Assembly: GCF_042659465.1 (NCBI RefSeq)
Contig: NZ_JBHSSW010000001.1
Span: 1 to 64,000, forward strand
Direction of reading: 5' to 3'
Source of the DNA: Ponticaulis profundi
GTDB lineage: Bacteria; Pseudomonadota; Alphaproteobacteria; Caulobacterales; Hyphomonadaceae
Length of the DNA stretch: 64,000 bases
Shown here: positions 41,840 through 50,154 of the stretch, piece after piece
Layout: each line of letters begins with the position of its first letter
Position numbering within the stretch: the first letter of the stretch is position 1
The notes under the pieces: generated by a model
What the model was told of the DNA's origin: nothing
The model's input: only the letters and a program-made list of their open reading frames with translations
The model's database searches: none
Translations under genes and position numbers: made by a program

Positions 41840-43078
41840 TTAGCTGTTTCCGAGGAAGACCAGCTTCTGTACCCGGCGGCCTGTGCCGACCTCCGAGGTG
41901 TAGATATTGCCATCTGAGTCGACCACGACAGAGTGCAGCCAGGTGAACTGGCCGGGGTAACGCCCGACACGACCAATGCGCGCCAGAGGTTCATGGCTTT
42001 CGCGGTCGAGAATCCAGATGTTGGAATTCATCATATCGGCCATGTAGATGAACTTGCCGTCTGGCGAAAAGGCGATGTCTGAGACGGTGCGGGTGCCACC
42101 CGTTTCCGGGGCAATCACGATATCCTTCACGAACTCCATTTCGCCGGCAGCTGTGCGCTTGAAGAGCTGAGCGCGGTTGTTGCGGCGATCGCAGATATAG
42201 ACATGGCCATCGTCTGTACCGACGACGCAGTGAACAATGTCACCAAAGCTGCGTGCTTTCGGGTTGGCCCCGCCATCAGCATCGCTGTTGGCTTGCGACT
42301 GATCGAAACTGCCCTCACGCGTGCCGCCGGATGGATCGGTGGCATAGGCCCCCCATGCACCCTGAAAGCCAAGCGCATCATCGTCAAAGCTGACAATGCG
42401 TTTGTTGATATAGCCATCTGCGATCACGACGTCGCCGAGACCGCGCCAGATGTCAGCCGGATTGCCGAGCGTGGTTTCGCTGGCATTGCCATCGGTTTCA
42501 CCATGTGTGCCGATCTGGCGAATGAACTCGCCATCTTCGGTGAAGTTGAGCACGACATGGTCGCCATCACCATTGCCGCCGACCCAGACCGACATGTCAT
42601 CATCAATATAGAGGCCGTGTACATTTCGCGGCCATTGATTGGTGCCTTCGGCCATCGGGCCGGTTTCCGGACCGCCCCAGCCACCCAGATACTCGCCGTC
42701 CTGAGCGAATTTCATGATGGTCGGGCCGGGTTTGCAGCAGAAAGCCTGAGGCGGATCAGAGGCAAGACCGATATCGGAGAAAGACAGAGATTGCGGACGG
42801 TGCGCAAGCCAGACCACATCATTCTTGTCGACAGCGAGGCCTGGGACCTGACCGATAATCATCTCTGCGGGCATATCCGGCCAGGCCGCATCGACCTTGA
42901 AGCGCGGCAGCTCGACGTCTGCATCCGTCAGGATTTCAAATTCCAGAGGAATGAGGGCTGTGGTCGAGCCTGCGTCCTCGCTGGATTGTTCATTGGCCAT
43001 CGCGCCGGACGAAAGCAGGGCGGCAAGGCCGAGCGAAACACCCGCGCGGCGCATGTGGGAAAAGAGTGGCTCGATCAT
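41840..43078 (-). CDS. Secreted NHL-repeat beta-propeller protein
   Basis: 412 residues; signal peptide ends near A-M-A-N (about 29; a Met at codon 9 is an alternative start). At least four NHL/six-bladed units follow: I-I-G-Q-V-P-G-L-A-V-D-K-N-D-V-V-W (about 74-90), N-V-H-G-L-Y-I-D-D-D-M-S-V-W-V, T-V-S-D-I-A-F-S-P-D-G-K-F-I-Y and L-H-S-V-V-V-D-S-D-G-N-I-Y (about 382-394). A paired F-C-C-K occurs at 112-115. The closest known architectures are peptidylglycine lyase-like and scaffold propellers; enzyme activity cannot be claimed. Confidence 0.82.
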   Translation of the reverse strand: MIEPLFSHMRRAGVSLGLAALLSSGAMANEQSSEDAGSTTALIPLEFEILTDADVELPRFKVDAAWPDMPAEMIIGQVPGLAVDKNDVVWLAHRPQSLSFSDIGLASDPPQAFCCKPGPTIMKFAQDGEYLGGWGGPETGPMAEGTNQWPRNVHGLYIDDDMSVWVGGNGDGDHVVLNFTEDGEFIRQIGTHGETDGNASETTLGNPADIWRGLGDVVIADGYINKRIVSFDDDALGFQGAWGAYATDPSGGTREGSFDQSQANSDADGGANPKARSFGDIVHCVVGTDDGHVYICDRRNNRAQLFKRTAAGEMEFVKDIVIAPETGGTRTVSDIAFSPDGKFIYMADMMNSNIWILDRESHEPLARIGRVGRYPGQFTWLHSVVVDSDGNIYTSEVGTGRRVQKLVFLGNS

Positions 43079-43174
43079 ACGTGTCCTCTTATGAAAGTGA
43101 GTGGGTCCCCCTGAACCAGATCATTCCGCAGCGGTATGCGAATGCAAATCACATTCTGTTCAGATGACGATAAG

Positions 43175-43804
43175 TTAACCCTGGCGCGTTTCCCAAGCGA
43201 GCCAGAGTGCAACGGCTGCAATCATAAGCGCCATGATCCGACGCAGGCGTGTTTTGCCAACGCCATCATCGAGCAATCCGCCAGCGTGCGCGCCGCCGAC
43301 AACGATGGTGGTATGCACCAGGACGCTGATGATGATGTGCAACAATCCGAAGATCAGCGCCTGAACCCAATACTGTCCGCGCTCTGCTGAGATGAAGGTT
43401 GGCAGAAGCGAGACATAAAACACGGCCGCTTTCGGATTGAGGACATTTGCCAGAAATCCGCGCCAGAAGGGGGCGGAAAACCCATCCTCAGAAGCCGAAG
43501 GAGAGGTTTCATCTGCTTCCTGCCAGGCTTGCCAGGCAAGATAGAGGAGATAGGCGACGCCGGCCCAGCGCAAAATGGCATAGACGAGCGGCAGGCGGGC
43601 AACGATTTGCGCAACGCCGATAACGGCGGCGATCATATAGACCGAAAGCCCCAGCGTGACGCCCAGAACAGCCTTCATTCCGGCGCGCCGTCCCTCGCTG
43701 ACGGAGAGCGCAGCCAGATACCCCATATTCGGTCCGGGTGTTGCTTCGACCAGAAGCACACCGATTAGGAAAGGAAGAAGGGCTGCGGGCTCGACCGGGA
43801 ACAT
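43175..43804 (-). CDS. LysE/RhtB family exporter
   Basis: 209 residues, six helices, with the family's V-E-A-T-P-G-P-N (about 19-26) after the first helix and N-V-L-N-P-K-A (about 119-125) in the middle. These proteins export amino acids or small metabolites with the proton gradient. Its start touches the stop of the NadR-like gene (43804), so it shares that operon (pnuC, nadR-like, lysE). The substrate might be an amino acid or a nucleoside-related compound. Confidence 0.88.
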   Translation of the reverse strand: MFPVEPAALLPFLIGVLLVEATPGPNMGYLAALSVSEGRRAGMKAVLGVTLGLSVYMIAAVIGVAQIVARLPLVYAILRWAGVAYLLYLAWQAWQEADETSPSASEDGFSAPFWRGFLANVLNPKAAVFYVSLLPTFISAERGQYWVQALIFGLLHIIISVLVHTTIVVGGAHAGGLLDDGVGKTRLRRIMALMIAAVALWLAWETRQG

Positions 43805-44400
43805 TATCTGATCTTCTGGCCTGATTGTGTTTCTAGAAAGTCGATGGCCTGTGTCAGGCGTTCATCCACGCCGCCATGGACCTCAATCCATGGAATATCG
43901 GTGGCGCGGATCGCTGTGCGAAGCTTTTCCTGCAATTCATGACGTTCGTCGCCGCCCTCGCGAATATTGTCGGCCTCGAAATTGATATCATCGCCAGTGA
44001 GAATATAGGCATAGGGGCGGATCTGAGCATTTGCGACCGCATCCACGGCGTCTGAATAGGCACCGAAATAGCGCTCATGCCAGAACGCGGTGGTCATCGC
44101 ATCGGTGTCCCCGATCAGCCAGCGATTGTCAGAACGACGGGCGGCTTCTTCTTCGAGTTCGTTCTGTACCCGCGCGATCTCAACGAGTTCCTCGCTGCGC
44201 CATGGATTGCTGGCGACGGGGGGGCGCTTTTCGGTATACTCACGGCCATATTCGGGCACGTAAGGACAGTTGAGGATCTCGGCCAGTCCCAGAGCGAGCG
44301 TCGTTGTGCCGGTCGATTCGGCGCCGGTAACGATGACACGGCGGACCATTCTGGAGCGAAAGCCGGGAGGAAGAACCGGCCAGAGGGCTTCGACAATCAC
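43804..44400 (-). CDS. NadR-like nucleoside kinase/ATPase
   Basis: 198 residues from GTG 44400, overlapping the pnuC stop as GTGA. It has the NadR ribosylnicotinamide-kinase pattern: I-V-T-G-A-E-S-T-G-T-T-T-L-A (about 23-36), Y-V-P-E-Y-G-R-E-Y (about 46-54), and D-T-D-A-M-T-T (about 97-103). The P-loop Lys of G-x-E-S-T-G-K-T is Thr here. With PnuC next door, salvage of nicotinamide riboside toward NAD is the best guess. No adenylyltransferase domain is fused, unlike enterobacterial NadR. Confidence 0.75.
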   Translation of the reverse strand: MIVEALWPVLPPGFRSRMVRRVIVTGAESTGTTTLALGLAEILNCPYVPEYGREYTEKRPPVASNPWRSEELVEIARVQNELEEEAARRSDNRWLIGDTDAMTTAFWHERYFGAYSDAVDAVANAQIRPYAYILTGDDINFEADNIREGGDERHELQEKLRTAIRATDIPWIEVHGGVDERLTQAIDFLETQSGQKIR

Positions 44401-44990
44401 ACTTCTACCTCGGCGGCCTTGTTGCGCTGATCTGCTTCGCGCTTTGCTTTACGCCATTCGAGCAGTCCGGCAATGCTGAGCCCCAGGAAAATGAGGAAGA
44501 GAAAGGCCGTCAGCCAAAGTCCCTTTGAAATGTAGAGCGGGATATAGATCAGATCGACCGCGATCCAGAGCCACCAGTTTGAAATCCATTTGCGCGACAG
44601 CATGAACTGCGCTGTCAGGCTCATGGCCGTCGTGAGCGCGTCCCATCCGGCGACGGTTGAGTCCGTATAGCGGTGAAGCAGCCATTGCAGGCTTGCGGCA
44701 ATGACGATGATGGCAATGGCGCAGCCCGCAAATTGCAGCGGGGAAGGGTCTGAATACTCAACGCCCTCATGTTCCTTGCCGCCTTTCAGCCACCAGTACC
44801 AGCCAAGAGAGGCGAGGACGAAGTAAACGACCTGCAAGCCCGCATCGGCATAAAGACCCGCATTGACGAACAGAATGATGAAAAGGACATAGTTCACCAT
44901 GCCGACCGGGAAGTTCCAGATGCTGCCGCGTACGAGAAGCCACACACAGGCTGCGCCCGTGATGAAGCCCGCGATTTCTGTCCAGTCCAT
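44397..44990 (-). CDS. pnuC: PnuC nicotinamide riboside transporter
   Basis: 197 residues, seven helices, PnuC/SWEET-like fold. Recognisable are N-F-P-V-G-M-V-N-Y (about 27-35), Y-V-V-x-Y-x-x-L-x-x-x-G-W-Y-W-W (about 55-69) and the conserved W-I-A-V-D-L-I-Y-I-P-L-Y (about 142-153). PnuC takes up nicotinamide riboside by facilitated diffusion driven by phosphorylation inside the cell, which fits the coupled kinase-like gene. Related carriers move thiamine or riboflavin, but no THI-box or FMN element was seen upstream. Confidence 0.88.
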   Translation of the reverse strand: MDWTEIAGFITGAACVWLLVRGSIWNFPVGMVNYVLFIILFVNAGLYADAGLQVVYFVLASLGWYWWLKGGKEHEGVEYSDPSPLQFAGCAIAIIVIAASLQWLLHRYTDSTVAGWDALTTAMSLTAQFMLSRKWISNWWLWIAVDLIYIPLYISKGLWLTAFLFLIFLGLSIAGLLEWRKAKREADQRNKAAEVEV

Positions 44991-45155
44991 GATCTTCCCC
45001 AGTTGCCGGACCCGATGCCTTGCCCTGTGTGGTGAGTATTGAACCGGCTGAGCCCGGTGAACAAGCTCTGTAGAAAGACCTTGTGTTCAAAGGTGTTACA
45101 CGCTTGCTATGAAGGCGGTGTATCTTCGCCTCTGACGCGAAAAGGGAATGCTGAC

Positions 45156-46049
45156 ATGCGTGTTTTTTGTTTCTCATTGCTTGCGAGCCTGTTCTCGCTC
45201 ACCGCATGGGCAGAAACCGAGGCGCAGGACGAGACGCCCATCATCATCGGAACGCAGTATATGTTGCAGTCCGACGTGCTCGGCGATGTGCGCGAGATCA
45301 ATGTCTGGCTGCCGGCAGGCTATGAGGAAGGCCGGGAAATCGGTGGGACGGTCTATCTGCTGGATGGCGCTCTGGATCAGGACTTTCAGCATATTGCGGG
45401 GCTTGCTCAGCTTGGGGCTTTGTCCTGGACCTTCGAGCCCCTGATCATTGTGGGGGTTGAGACGAAAGACCGCCAGCATGAGCTGACGACATATCCAACG
45501 GATGCACGCTTTCAGCATGGCTTCCCGCAGGCGGGTGGCGCCGAAGATTTCCGTGCCTTTCTGCGCGAGGAAGTGCAGCCCTTTATTGAAGCGCGTTACC
45601 GGACCGGGCCGCGTAGCGTGCTGGCCGGTGAAAGCCTGGCTGGCCTCTTCGTGGTTGATACGTTTTTAGGCTCGCCCGACGCGTTTGATGACTATATCGC
45701 TGTGTCGCCAAGCCTCTGGTGGGATGGCGGCAATCTCGCGGCTTCATCGCGCGCGCAGCTTGATCTGCACGCACCATCTGAGCGGCGGCTGTTTCTGGCG
45801 CTGGCAGATGAGGGCGACATGATGAAGTTTGGCATGGACATGCTGCGCGCTGCGCTGGCCGACATTCCGGAAAGCTTTGTCGATTATGCGTTTCACGATT
45901 TCAGCGCGACCGAGACGCACGCGACGATCCTGCATCCTGCCATGCTGAAGGCGTTCCGGACTTTGTTCGAGATGCCCCAGCCGGACTATGAGACGCCCTG
46001 GTGGATGGATGAATTTGGTGAGCCGCCAGGATATGAGGCGCAGCCCTAG
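45156..46049 (+). CDS. Secreted alpha/beta-hydrolase, putative esterase (IroE/Fes-like)
   Basis: 297 residues from ATG 45156 (AAAGGG upstream). Signal peptide to about residue 19 (A-W-A). Esterase_PHB/IroE pattern: W-L-P-A-G-Y-E-E-G (about 51-59), the nucleophile Ser160 in L-A-G-E-S-L-A-G, and the catalytic His in A-T-E-T-H-A-T (about 255). Enzymes of this family cleave siderophore lactones or other esters in the periplasm. No siderophore genes are nearby, so the substrate is open. Confidence 0.82.
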   Translation: MRVFCFSLLASLFSLTAWAETEAQDETPIIIGTQYMLQSDVLGDVREINVWLPAGYEEGREIGGTVYLLDGALDQDFQHIAGLAQLGALSWTFEPLIIVGVETKDRQHELTTYPTDARFQHGFPQAGGAEDFRAFLREEVQPFIEARYRTGPRSVLAGESLAGLFVVDTFLGSPDAFDDYIAVSPSLWWDGGNLAASSRAQLDLHAPSERRLFLALADEGDMMKFGMDMLRAALADIPESFVDYAFHDFSATETHATILHPAMLKAFRTLFEMPQPDYETPWWMDEFGEPPGYEAQP

Positions 46050-46531
46050 AACACGCCCATGGAGAGACCAGCCCCCATCGCCGCGCCCAGCTCGCGGCAT
46101 GTCTCCAGATCTGTTTCCGGAATGGTTTTGTCAGCGAGGATTTCGGCTTCGCTCTGTGCATGCGTGCAGATGATGATGGGTTCCTGAACCATTTTCAGAC
46201 GCCAGCCTTTGGCAATACGCGCGGTTTGTCGAACGGCGTTTTCGCCGTCTGATCCGGCGCAGACCATCTGCGCATAGGGGCGTCCTTCGGCTTTCCCGAG
46301 AACGGGATAATAGCAGCGGTCAAAGAAGTCCTTCATGACGCCGGACAAGGCAGCAAGGTTTTCAGGCGCCGCGAAGATATAGCCGTCAGCGGCGAGCACA
46401 TCTTCCGGTTCGGTCTCGTCGGCGCGCTTCAGTATGACGTCGGTTTCTTCACCTGCGGCTTTGGCGGCAGCTTTCGCCATTTGTTCGGTTCCGCCCGTGC
46501 GGGAATGGAAAACAATGAGAAGAGATGCCAT
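46046..46531 (-). CDS. Flavodoxin/NADPH-FMN reductase-like protein
   Basis: 161 residues from ATG 46531, chosen over a Met six codons upstream because of AGGATTG spacing. The FMN phosphate loop is F-H-S-R-T-G-G-T-E-Q-M-A (about 8-19), followed by A-P-E-N-L-A-A-L-S-G-V-M-K-D-F-F-D-R (about 55-72), the WrbA/flavodoxin_5-like region. It overlaps the convergent esterase stop by 4 bp. Probably a cytoplasmic electron carrier or quinone reductase. Confidence 0.82.
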   Translation of the reverse strand: MASLLIVFHSRTGGTEQMAKAAAKAAGEETDVILKRADETEPEDVLAADGYIFAAPENLAALSGVMKDFFDRCYYPVLGKAEGRPYAQMVCAGSDGENAVRQTARIAKGWRLKMVQEPIIICTHAQSEAEILADKTIPETDLETCRELGAAMGAGLSMGVF

Positions 46532-46549
46532 GGCGCAATCCTGTCGCAA

Positions 46550-46935
46550 GATGTGACGGAAGCCTAGAAGCGACCAGTCCGTCTGTCACGGTTTGGAATG
46601 GTTAAGTTCGTCTTAACGATTCGCTTTATGAGCTTTGAGTAATCGAAAATTCGTGTTTTACTTGAAGTAAGGCGCGGTGGGAGATGCCTTTGGCGTGGCT
46701 GTTTTTGAAGGCGATCGCCCAGACAGATAACTGACCAAGCAGTTCACCTGATTGGGAGGAAAAAAAAGAAGAAGGGCGACGGCCATGTGCGCGTCGCCCT
46801 CGCTTTCTCGGGGCCGAGCTATAATATTAAATCTTTTATTAAATGCTGCCCAAAATTTAAATCCCAATAGGATTGAAATAGGTGGTAGCGTAGTTTTATG
46901 TGATTTTAGAATAGCGTTTAATTTAAGAAAATCTG
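46550..46935. other. Spacer with a minus-strand terminator
   Basis: 386 bp without a supportable gene. GGGCGACG (46774-46781) and CGTCGCCC (46792-46799) form an 8-bp stem; read on the minus strand it is followed by TTCTTCTTTTTTTTCC, a good intrinsic terminator. The genes it would end lie to the right, but a low-GC plus-strand gene now stands between. From about 46815 the sequence becomes A/T-rich. Confidence 0.6.
46758..46799 (-). terminator. Displaced intrinsic terminator
   Basis: Stem CGTCGCCC/GGGCGACG (8 bp, 10-nt loop) with a U-rich tail on the minus strand at 46773-46758. The nearest minus-strand gene is the aldo/keto reductase ending at 47634, about 830 bp away, with the low-GC sulfotransferase in the gap. 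Confidence 0.65.
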
Positions 46936-47583
46936 ATGAAATATTTCATAGTCGGTCTTCCAAAATCAGGTACGACAACGTTGCATGAAGCCTTTAATTG
47001 CTCGGGTATTCCATCAGTTCATTGGAAATGCCGAAGAACTGATAGGTTTGTCGGGCGAGTAATCTATAACAATTTTTTTAATGACAGACTGATTTTTAAA
47101 TCACTAGAAGAATATGAAGCAATCACACAGGCGGATTTTCTTGGAAAAATTCGTTCTCTTTGGCCGCAGTGTCATTTCGCACTATTGCGAAAGATAAGAT
47201 TGCAGTACCCTGAATGTACTTTTATCTTAAACTATCGAAATCCAGCTCATGTCGTTAAAAGTATAGAAACGTGGAGAGGGCCGTCGAAATTAGGCCCTAT
47301 GCTTGAGCGGTTTTCCAATTTAGGGGCGCCGGGGCTGCCTGCAGAGTACGTTAGACGAAATGATGCACTACGTAATTGGATCGAAAACCATTACGAATTT
47401 ATTCGTTACATCATGAGAGATGATCCTAAATTCGTCGAGTATGATATCGAAGACCCGAACGCCAAATCAGTTTTGGAGAATCGCTTGGGAATATCGCTTG
47501 CTTGGTGGGGCAGAGCGAATGAGACCCTGCCGAAGCAATCAGATGGTCCCGAGTTTGCCGGGAGCGGTATCTCTCGACCATAA
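46936..47583 (+). CDS. Low-GC sulfotransferase family protein
   Basis: 215 residues. F-I-V-G-L-P-K-S-G-T-T-T-L (about 4-16) is the 5'-phosphosulfate loop; L-N-Y-R-N-P-A-H-V-V-K-S-I (about 98-110) is the 3'-phosphate motif. This is the short soluble Sulfotransfer_4-like form. It is A/T-rich (GC similar to the 22-27 kb island, far below its neighbours), an isolated transferred gene. Not closely similar to the island sulfotransferase outside the motifs. It probably uses PAPS to sulfate a small molecule or glycan. Confidence 0.8.
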   Translation: MKYFIVGLPKSGTTTLHEAFNCSGIPSVHWKCRRTDRFVGRVIYNNFFNDRLIFKSLEEYEAITQADFLGKIRSLWPQCHFALLRKIRLQYPECTFILNYRNPAHVVKSIETWRGPSKLGPMLERFSNLGAPGLPAEYVRRNDALRNWIENHYEFIRYIMRDDPKFVEYDIEDPNAKSVLENRLGISLAWWGRANETLPKQSDGPEFAGSGISRP

Positions 47584-47633
47584 AGGGGAATCGGTAGACC
47601 GAGCTGATCTGACTCGATCTACCAAGTATGTCG

Positions 47634-48578
47634 CTAGAAGACTTCCAGCGTTTTGACCTGCTCGTCACTCAGGGACAGGCTTGCTGCCTTGATGAGGCTG
47701 TCGAGCTGCGATTGCTTTGTAGCGCTGGCGATTGGCGCGGTCACGCCGTCGCGATGCAGCAGCCATGCGATGGCTGTCTCCGCCATGGTCGCATCGACCT
47801 GTGCTGCGACTTCCTCGAGTGCCTTGAGAATCTCAAGACCGCCATTCTCGATGTATTTCTTCACCATCATGCCGCGTGCTGAACCTTCCAGGTCTTCCTT
47901 CGAGCGATATTTGCCGGAGAGAAAGCCAGAGGCGAGCGAGAAATAGGTCACGACGCCAATGTCATTGTCGATGCAGAAACGCTGGAGTGGGCCTTCAAAT
48001 CCGCCGCGGGACACGAGCGAGTATTCGGGCTGGATCACCTGATAAGATGGAAGGTCGTGTTCTTTCGCCGCTTTCTGGGCTTCTTCCATCAGGTTCTCAT
48101 CATAGTTCGAGGCACCGATGGAGCGGATTTTGCCCTCGTCGAGCAGCTCTTTATAGACGGCGAGCGTTTCTTCGTGCGGCGTCTCCGGATCTGGTTTGTG
48201 AGAGAAATAGAGATCGATGTAATCGGTCTTCAGACGCGACAGGCTGTCTTCGACGGCTTGTTTGATCCAGCGTTTGGACAATCCGCCATTGCCGTCGCCC
48301 ATATCGTTGCCGACCTTGGTAAAGATCTGCATTTTCTCGCGTTTTTCAGGGCGAGCGGCGAGCCAGTTGCCGATCAGTGTCTCACTTTCGCCGCCCTGAT
48401 TGCCCGGCGCCCAACGCGAATACACATCTGCTGTGTCGATGGTCGTCAGCCCCTGATCGAAGCACGCATCCAGCATTTTGAAGCTTTCCGTCTCGTCCAG
48501 CGTCCAGCCGAACACATTGCCGCCAAAGACGATGGGTGAAATCTCCAGGCCGGTCTGGCCGAGCTGTCTCATTTTCAT
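47634..48578 (-). CDS. Aldo/keto reductase
   Basis: 314 residues from ATG 48578, with AGGAG ahead. AKR pattern: L-G-x-x-G-L-E-I-S-P-I-V-F-G-G-N (about 5-20), the Asp-Tyr pair in T-I-D-T-A-D-V-Y-S (about 50-58), Lys in the next strand, and D-L-Y-F-S-H-K-P-D (about 118-126) holding the His. It ends with S-D-E-Q-V-K-T-L. It uses NADPH to reduce carbonyls; the substrate is unknown. Same strand as the SDR gene, but with a 140-bp gap. Confidence 0.9.
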   Translation of the reverse strand: MKMRQLGQTGLEISPIVFGGNVFGWTLDETESFKMLDACFDQGLTTIDTADVYSRWAPGNQGGESETLIGNWLAARPEKREKMQIFTKVGNDMGDGNGGLSKRWIKQAVEDSLSRLKTDYIDLYFSHKPDPETPHEETLAVYKELLDEGKIRSIGASNYDENLMEEAQKAAKEHDLPSYQVIQPEYSLVSRGGFEGPLQRFCIDNDIGVVTYFSLASGFLSGKYRSKEDLEGSARGMMVKKYIENGGLEILKALEEVAAQVDATMAETAIAWLLHRDGVTAPIASATKQSQLDSLIKAASLSLSDEQVKTLEVF

Positions 48579-48720
48579 GTGTGTACTCCTTTGTTTACAG
48601 ACCAATGTCTGAAAGCTTCAGGAGTTCGACCAATCAGAGATTTGTGATGTTCGGGGACCGAATTTTCTCTGACAGAGGCCGGAGCAGGCGGATGGTTATT
48701 TCTGCTCCGGCAGCTCGCTA

Positions 48721-49515
48721 TCAGCCCGCTGTGAAGCCGCCATCGAGAACAAGCTCGGCGCCGGTCATATAGCTGCTCTCATCGGAAGCGAGCCAGACCA
48801 TGCCGTTGACGATCTCCTGAATGGTGCCTGGTCGGCCGAAAGGAACGCCTTCGGCGGTCATGCCGCCAAGTGTGGCAGCGCGAGGGACTTCGTTTGAGCC
48901 GTCTTCTGTGGTCCCGATCAGCGTATCCCAGATGGCCGTATCGATAATGCCGGGGTGAATGGAGTTGATCCGCACACCATCCTGCGCTGCTGCGCTTTCC
49001 AGTGCGGCTGATTTGGTGAAGGATTTGACAGCAGCTTTCGTCGCGCAATAGCCGGAGAAGTTCGCCGTCGCTTTGATCCCGGCAACGGAGGAGACGTTGA
49101 TGATGCTGCCGCCACCGGTGTCCCGCATCAGAGGCAGGCTGTGCTTCACGCCGAGGAAAACGCCGTCCACATTGACCGCCATCATCTTTTGCCAGACGGA
49201 CAGCTCCATATCGGTCACAAGGCCGGTAAAGCCGATGCCGGCATTGTTGATCACGATGTCGAGACGACCGAATCTGGATTTGATCTCATCGATGACTGAG
49301 ATCCAGGCGTCTTCACTGCTGACGTCATGGGCGATGAAATGCCCCGTACCGCCGGCCTGATTTATCCCATTGACCAGTGCTTCGCTTGTATCCGCCTGAA
49401 GATCGGTCGCGACAACGATTGCGCCAGCGGCAGCAAATGTCATGGCCGCGCCCTTGCCGATGCCATTTGCTGCGCCGGTGATCAGGATGACTTTACCTGC
49501 AAATTTATCTGACAT
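48721..49515 (-). CDS. Short-chain dehydrogenase/reductase
   Basis: 264 residues from ATG 49515, which has GGGAGG upstream; the longer frame lacks a signal. Rossmann motif T-G-A-A-N-G-I-G (about 13-20), N-N-A-G (about 89-92), catalytic Ser in N-V-S-S-V-A-G (about 140-146) and Y-C-A-T-K (about 154-158). The Asp after the second strand (V-V-A-T-D-L) favours NAD(H). C-terminal L-V-L-D-G-G-F-T-A-G is typical of the classical SDR family. The substrate is unknown. It is divergent from the OB-fold gene. Confidence 0.9.
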   Translation of the reverse strand: MSDKFAGKVILITGAANGIGKGAAMTFAAAGAIVVATDLQADTSEALVNGINQAGGTGHFIAHDVSSEDAWISVIDEIKSRFGRLDIVINNAGIGFTGLVTDMELSVWQKMMAVNVDGVFLGVKHSLPLMRDTGGGSIINVSSVAGIKATANFSGYCATKAAVKSFTKSAALESAAAQDGVRINSIHPGIIDTAIWDTLIGTTEDGSNEVPRAATLGGMTAEGVPFGRPGTIQEIVNGMVWLASDESSYMTGAELVLDGGFTAG

Positions 49516-49699
49516 GCTTTCCTCCCAGAGTGTCGTCCGGAGGGTGCCGTTCACGCTGGCACTTGGCAATGCGTCACGCTGCGGCAGCTGCGTTCGGTTG
49601 GCTGACACACGTGTGATCGAACTTTGGTCTGACGCGTGCAACGCAGACCGTCTGAGCCCGTTAATGTCAGGCAATTCACATCACACAGGGAGAGAAAAT

Positions 49700-50059
49700 A
49701 TGGCACATCATATTCTGAAAAGCCTTTTGGTTGGTGGCGCAGCACTCGGCATGGCGACACCTGCACTGGCGCAATATACAGGCCCGACAAAAGGCGAGTT
49801 CGCGACTGTTGAAGCGGTGCTGAGCGAAGCAAAAGACGATGCGTTCGTGACGCTTCAGGGACGCCTTCTGGAAAAGGTGAGCGAAGACAAATACATGTTC
49901 GCAGATGAAAGCGGCGAGATCCGCGTTGAGATTGACCGCGAGGACTTCAAAACGCCGATTGACGATACAACGCTGGTCGAGATCCGCGGCGAAGTCGAAA
50001 AGGACTTTATGGAAACGCCGGAAATCGATGTTGAAACCGTTTTCGCTGTCGCGCCATAA
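49700..50059 (+). CDS. Periplasmic OB-fold stress protein (YgiW/YdeI-like)
   Basis: 119 residues from ATG 49700, GGGAGAG upstream. Signal peptide to A-L-A (about 24). The mature part has the BOF pattern: F-A-T-V-E-A-V-L (about 34-41), V-T-L-Q-G-R-L (about 49-55), Y-M-F-A-D-E-S-G-E-I-R-V-E-I-D (about 65-79), and V-E-I-R-G-E-V. Members help against oxidative, metal or cationic-peptide stress by unknown means. A hairpin follows its stop. Confidence 0.87.
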   Translation: MAHHILKSLLVGGAALGMATPALAQYTGPTKGEFATVEAVLSEAKDDAFVTLQGRLLEKVSEDKYMFADESGEIRVEIDREDFKTPIDDTTLVEIRGEVEKDFMETPEIDVETVFAVAP

Positions 50060-50081
50060 AACGGCGAAGCAAATTGAATTC

Positions 50082-50120
50082 AGAGGGGAGCCAGCACGCT
50101 TTGAGTGGTCTGGCTCCTCT
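50082..50120 (+). terminator. Hairpin after the OB-fold gene
   Basis: AGAGGGGAGCCAG (50082-50094) pairs with CTGGCTCCTCT (50110-50120) with one or two bulged G and a 15-nt loop. No T-run follows. It lies 22 bp after the stop and 35 bp before the next start. Confidence 0.55.
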
Positions 50121-50154
50121 GCATTCTGATCACAGGTCAAAACAGGAGCAGGCT

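Noticed and set aside
44991..45155. Possible thiamine or NAD riboswitch upstream of pnuC
   Set aside because: The THI-box core (CTGAGA with ACCC and GAACCTGAT) is absent on the minus strand, and no other known aptamer core was recognised.
46658..46867. 69-codon minus-strand frame
   Set aside because: Crosses an intrinsic terminator and an A-run; no plausible start signal.
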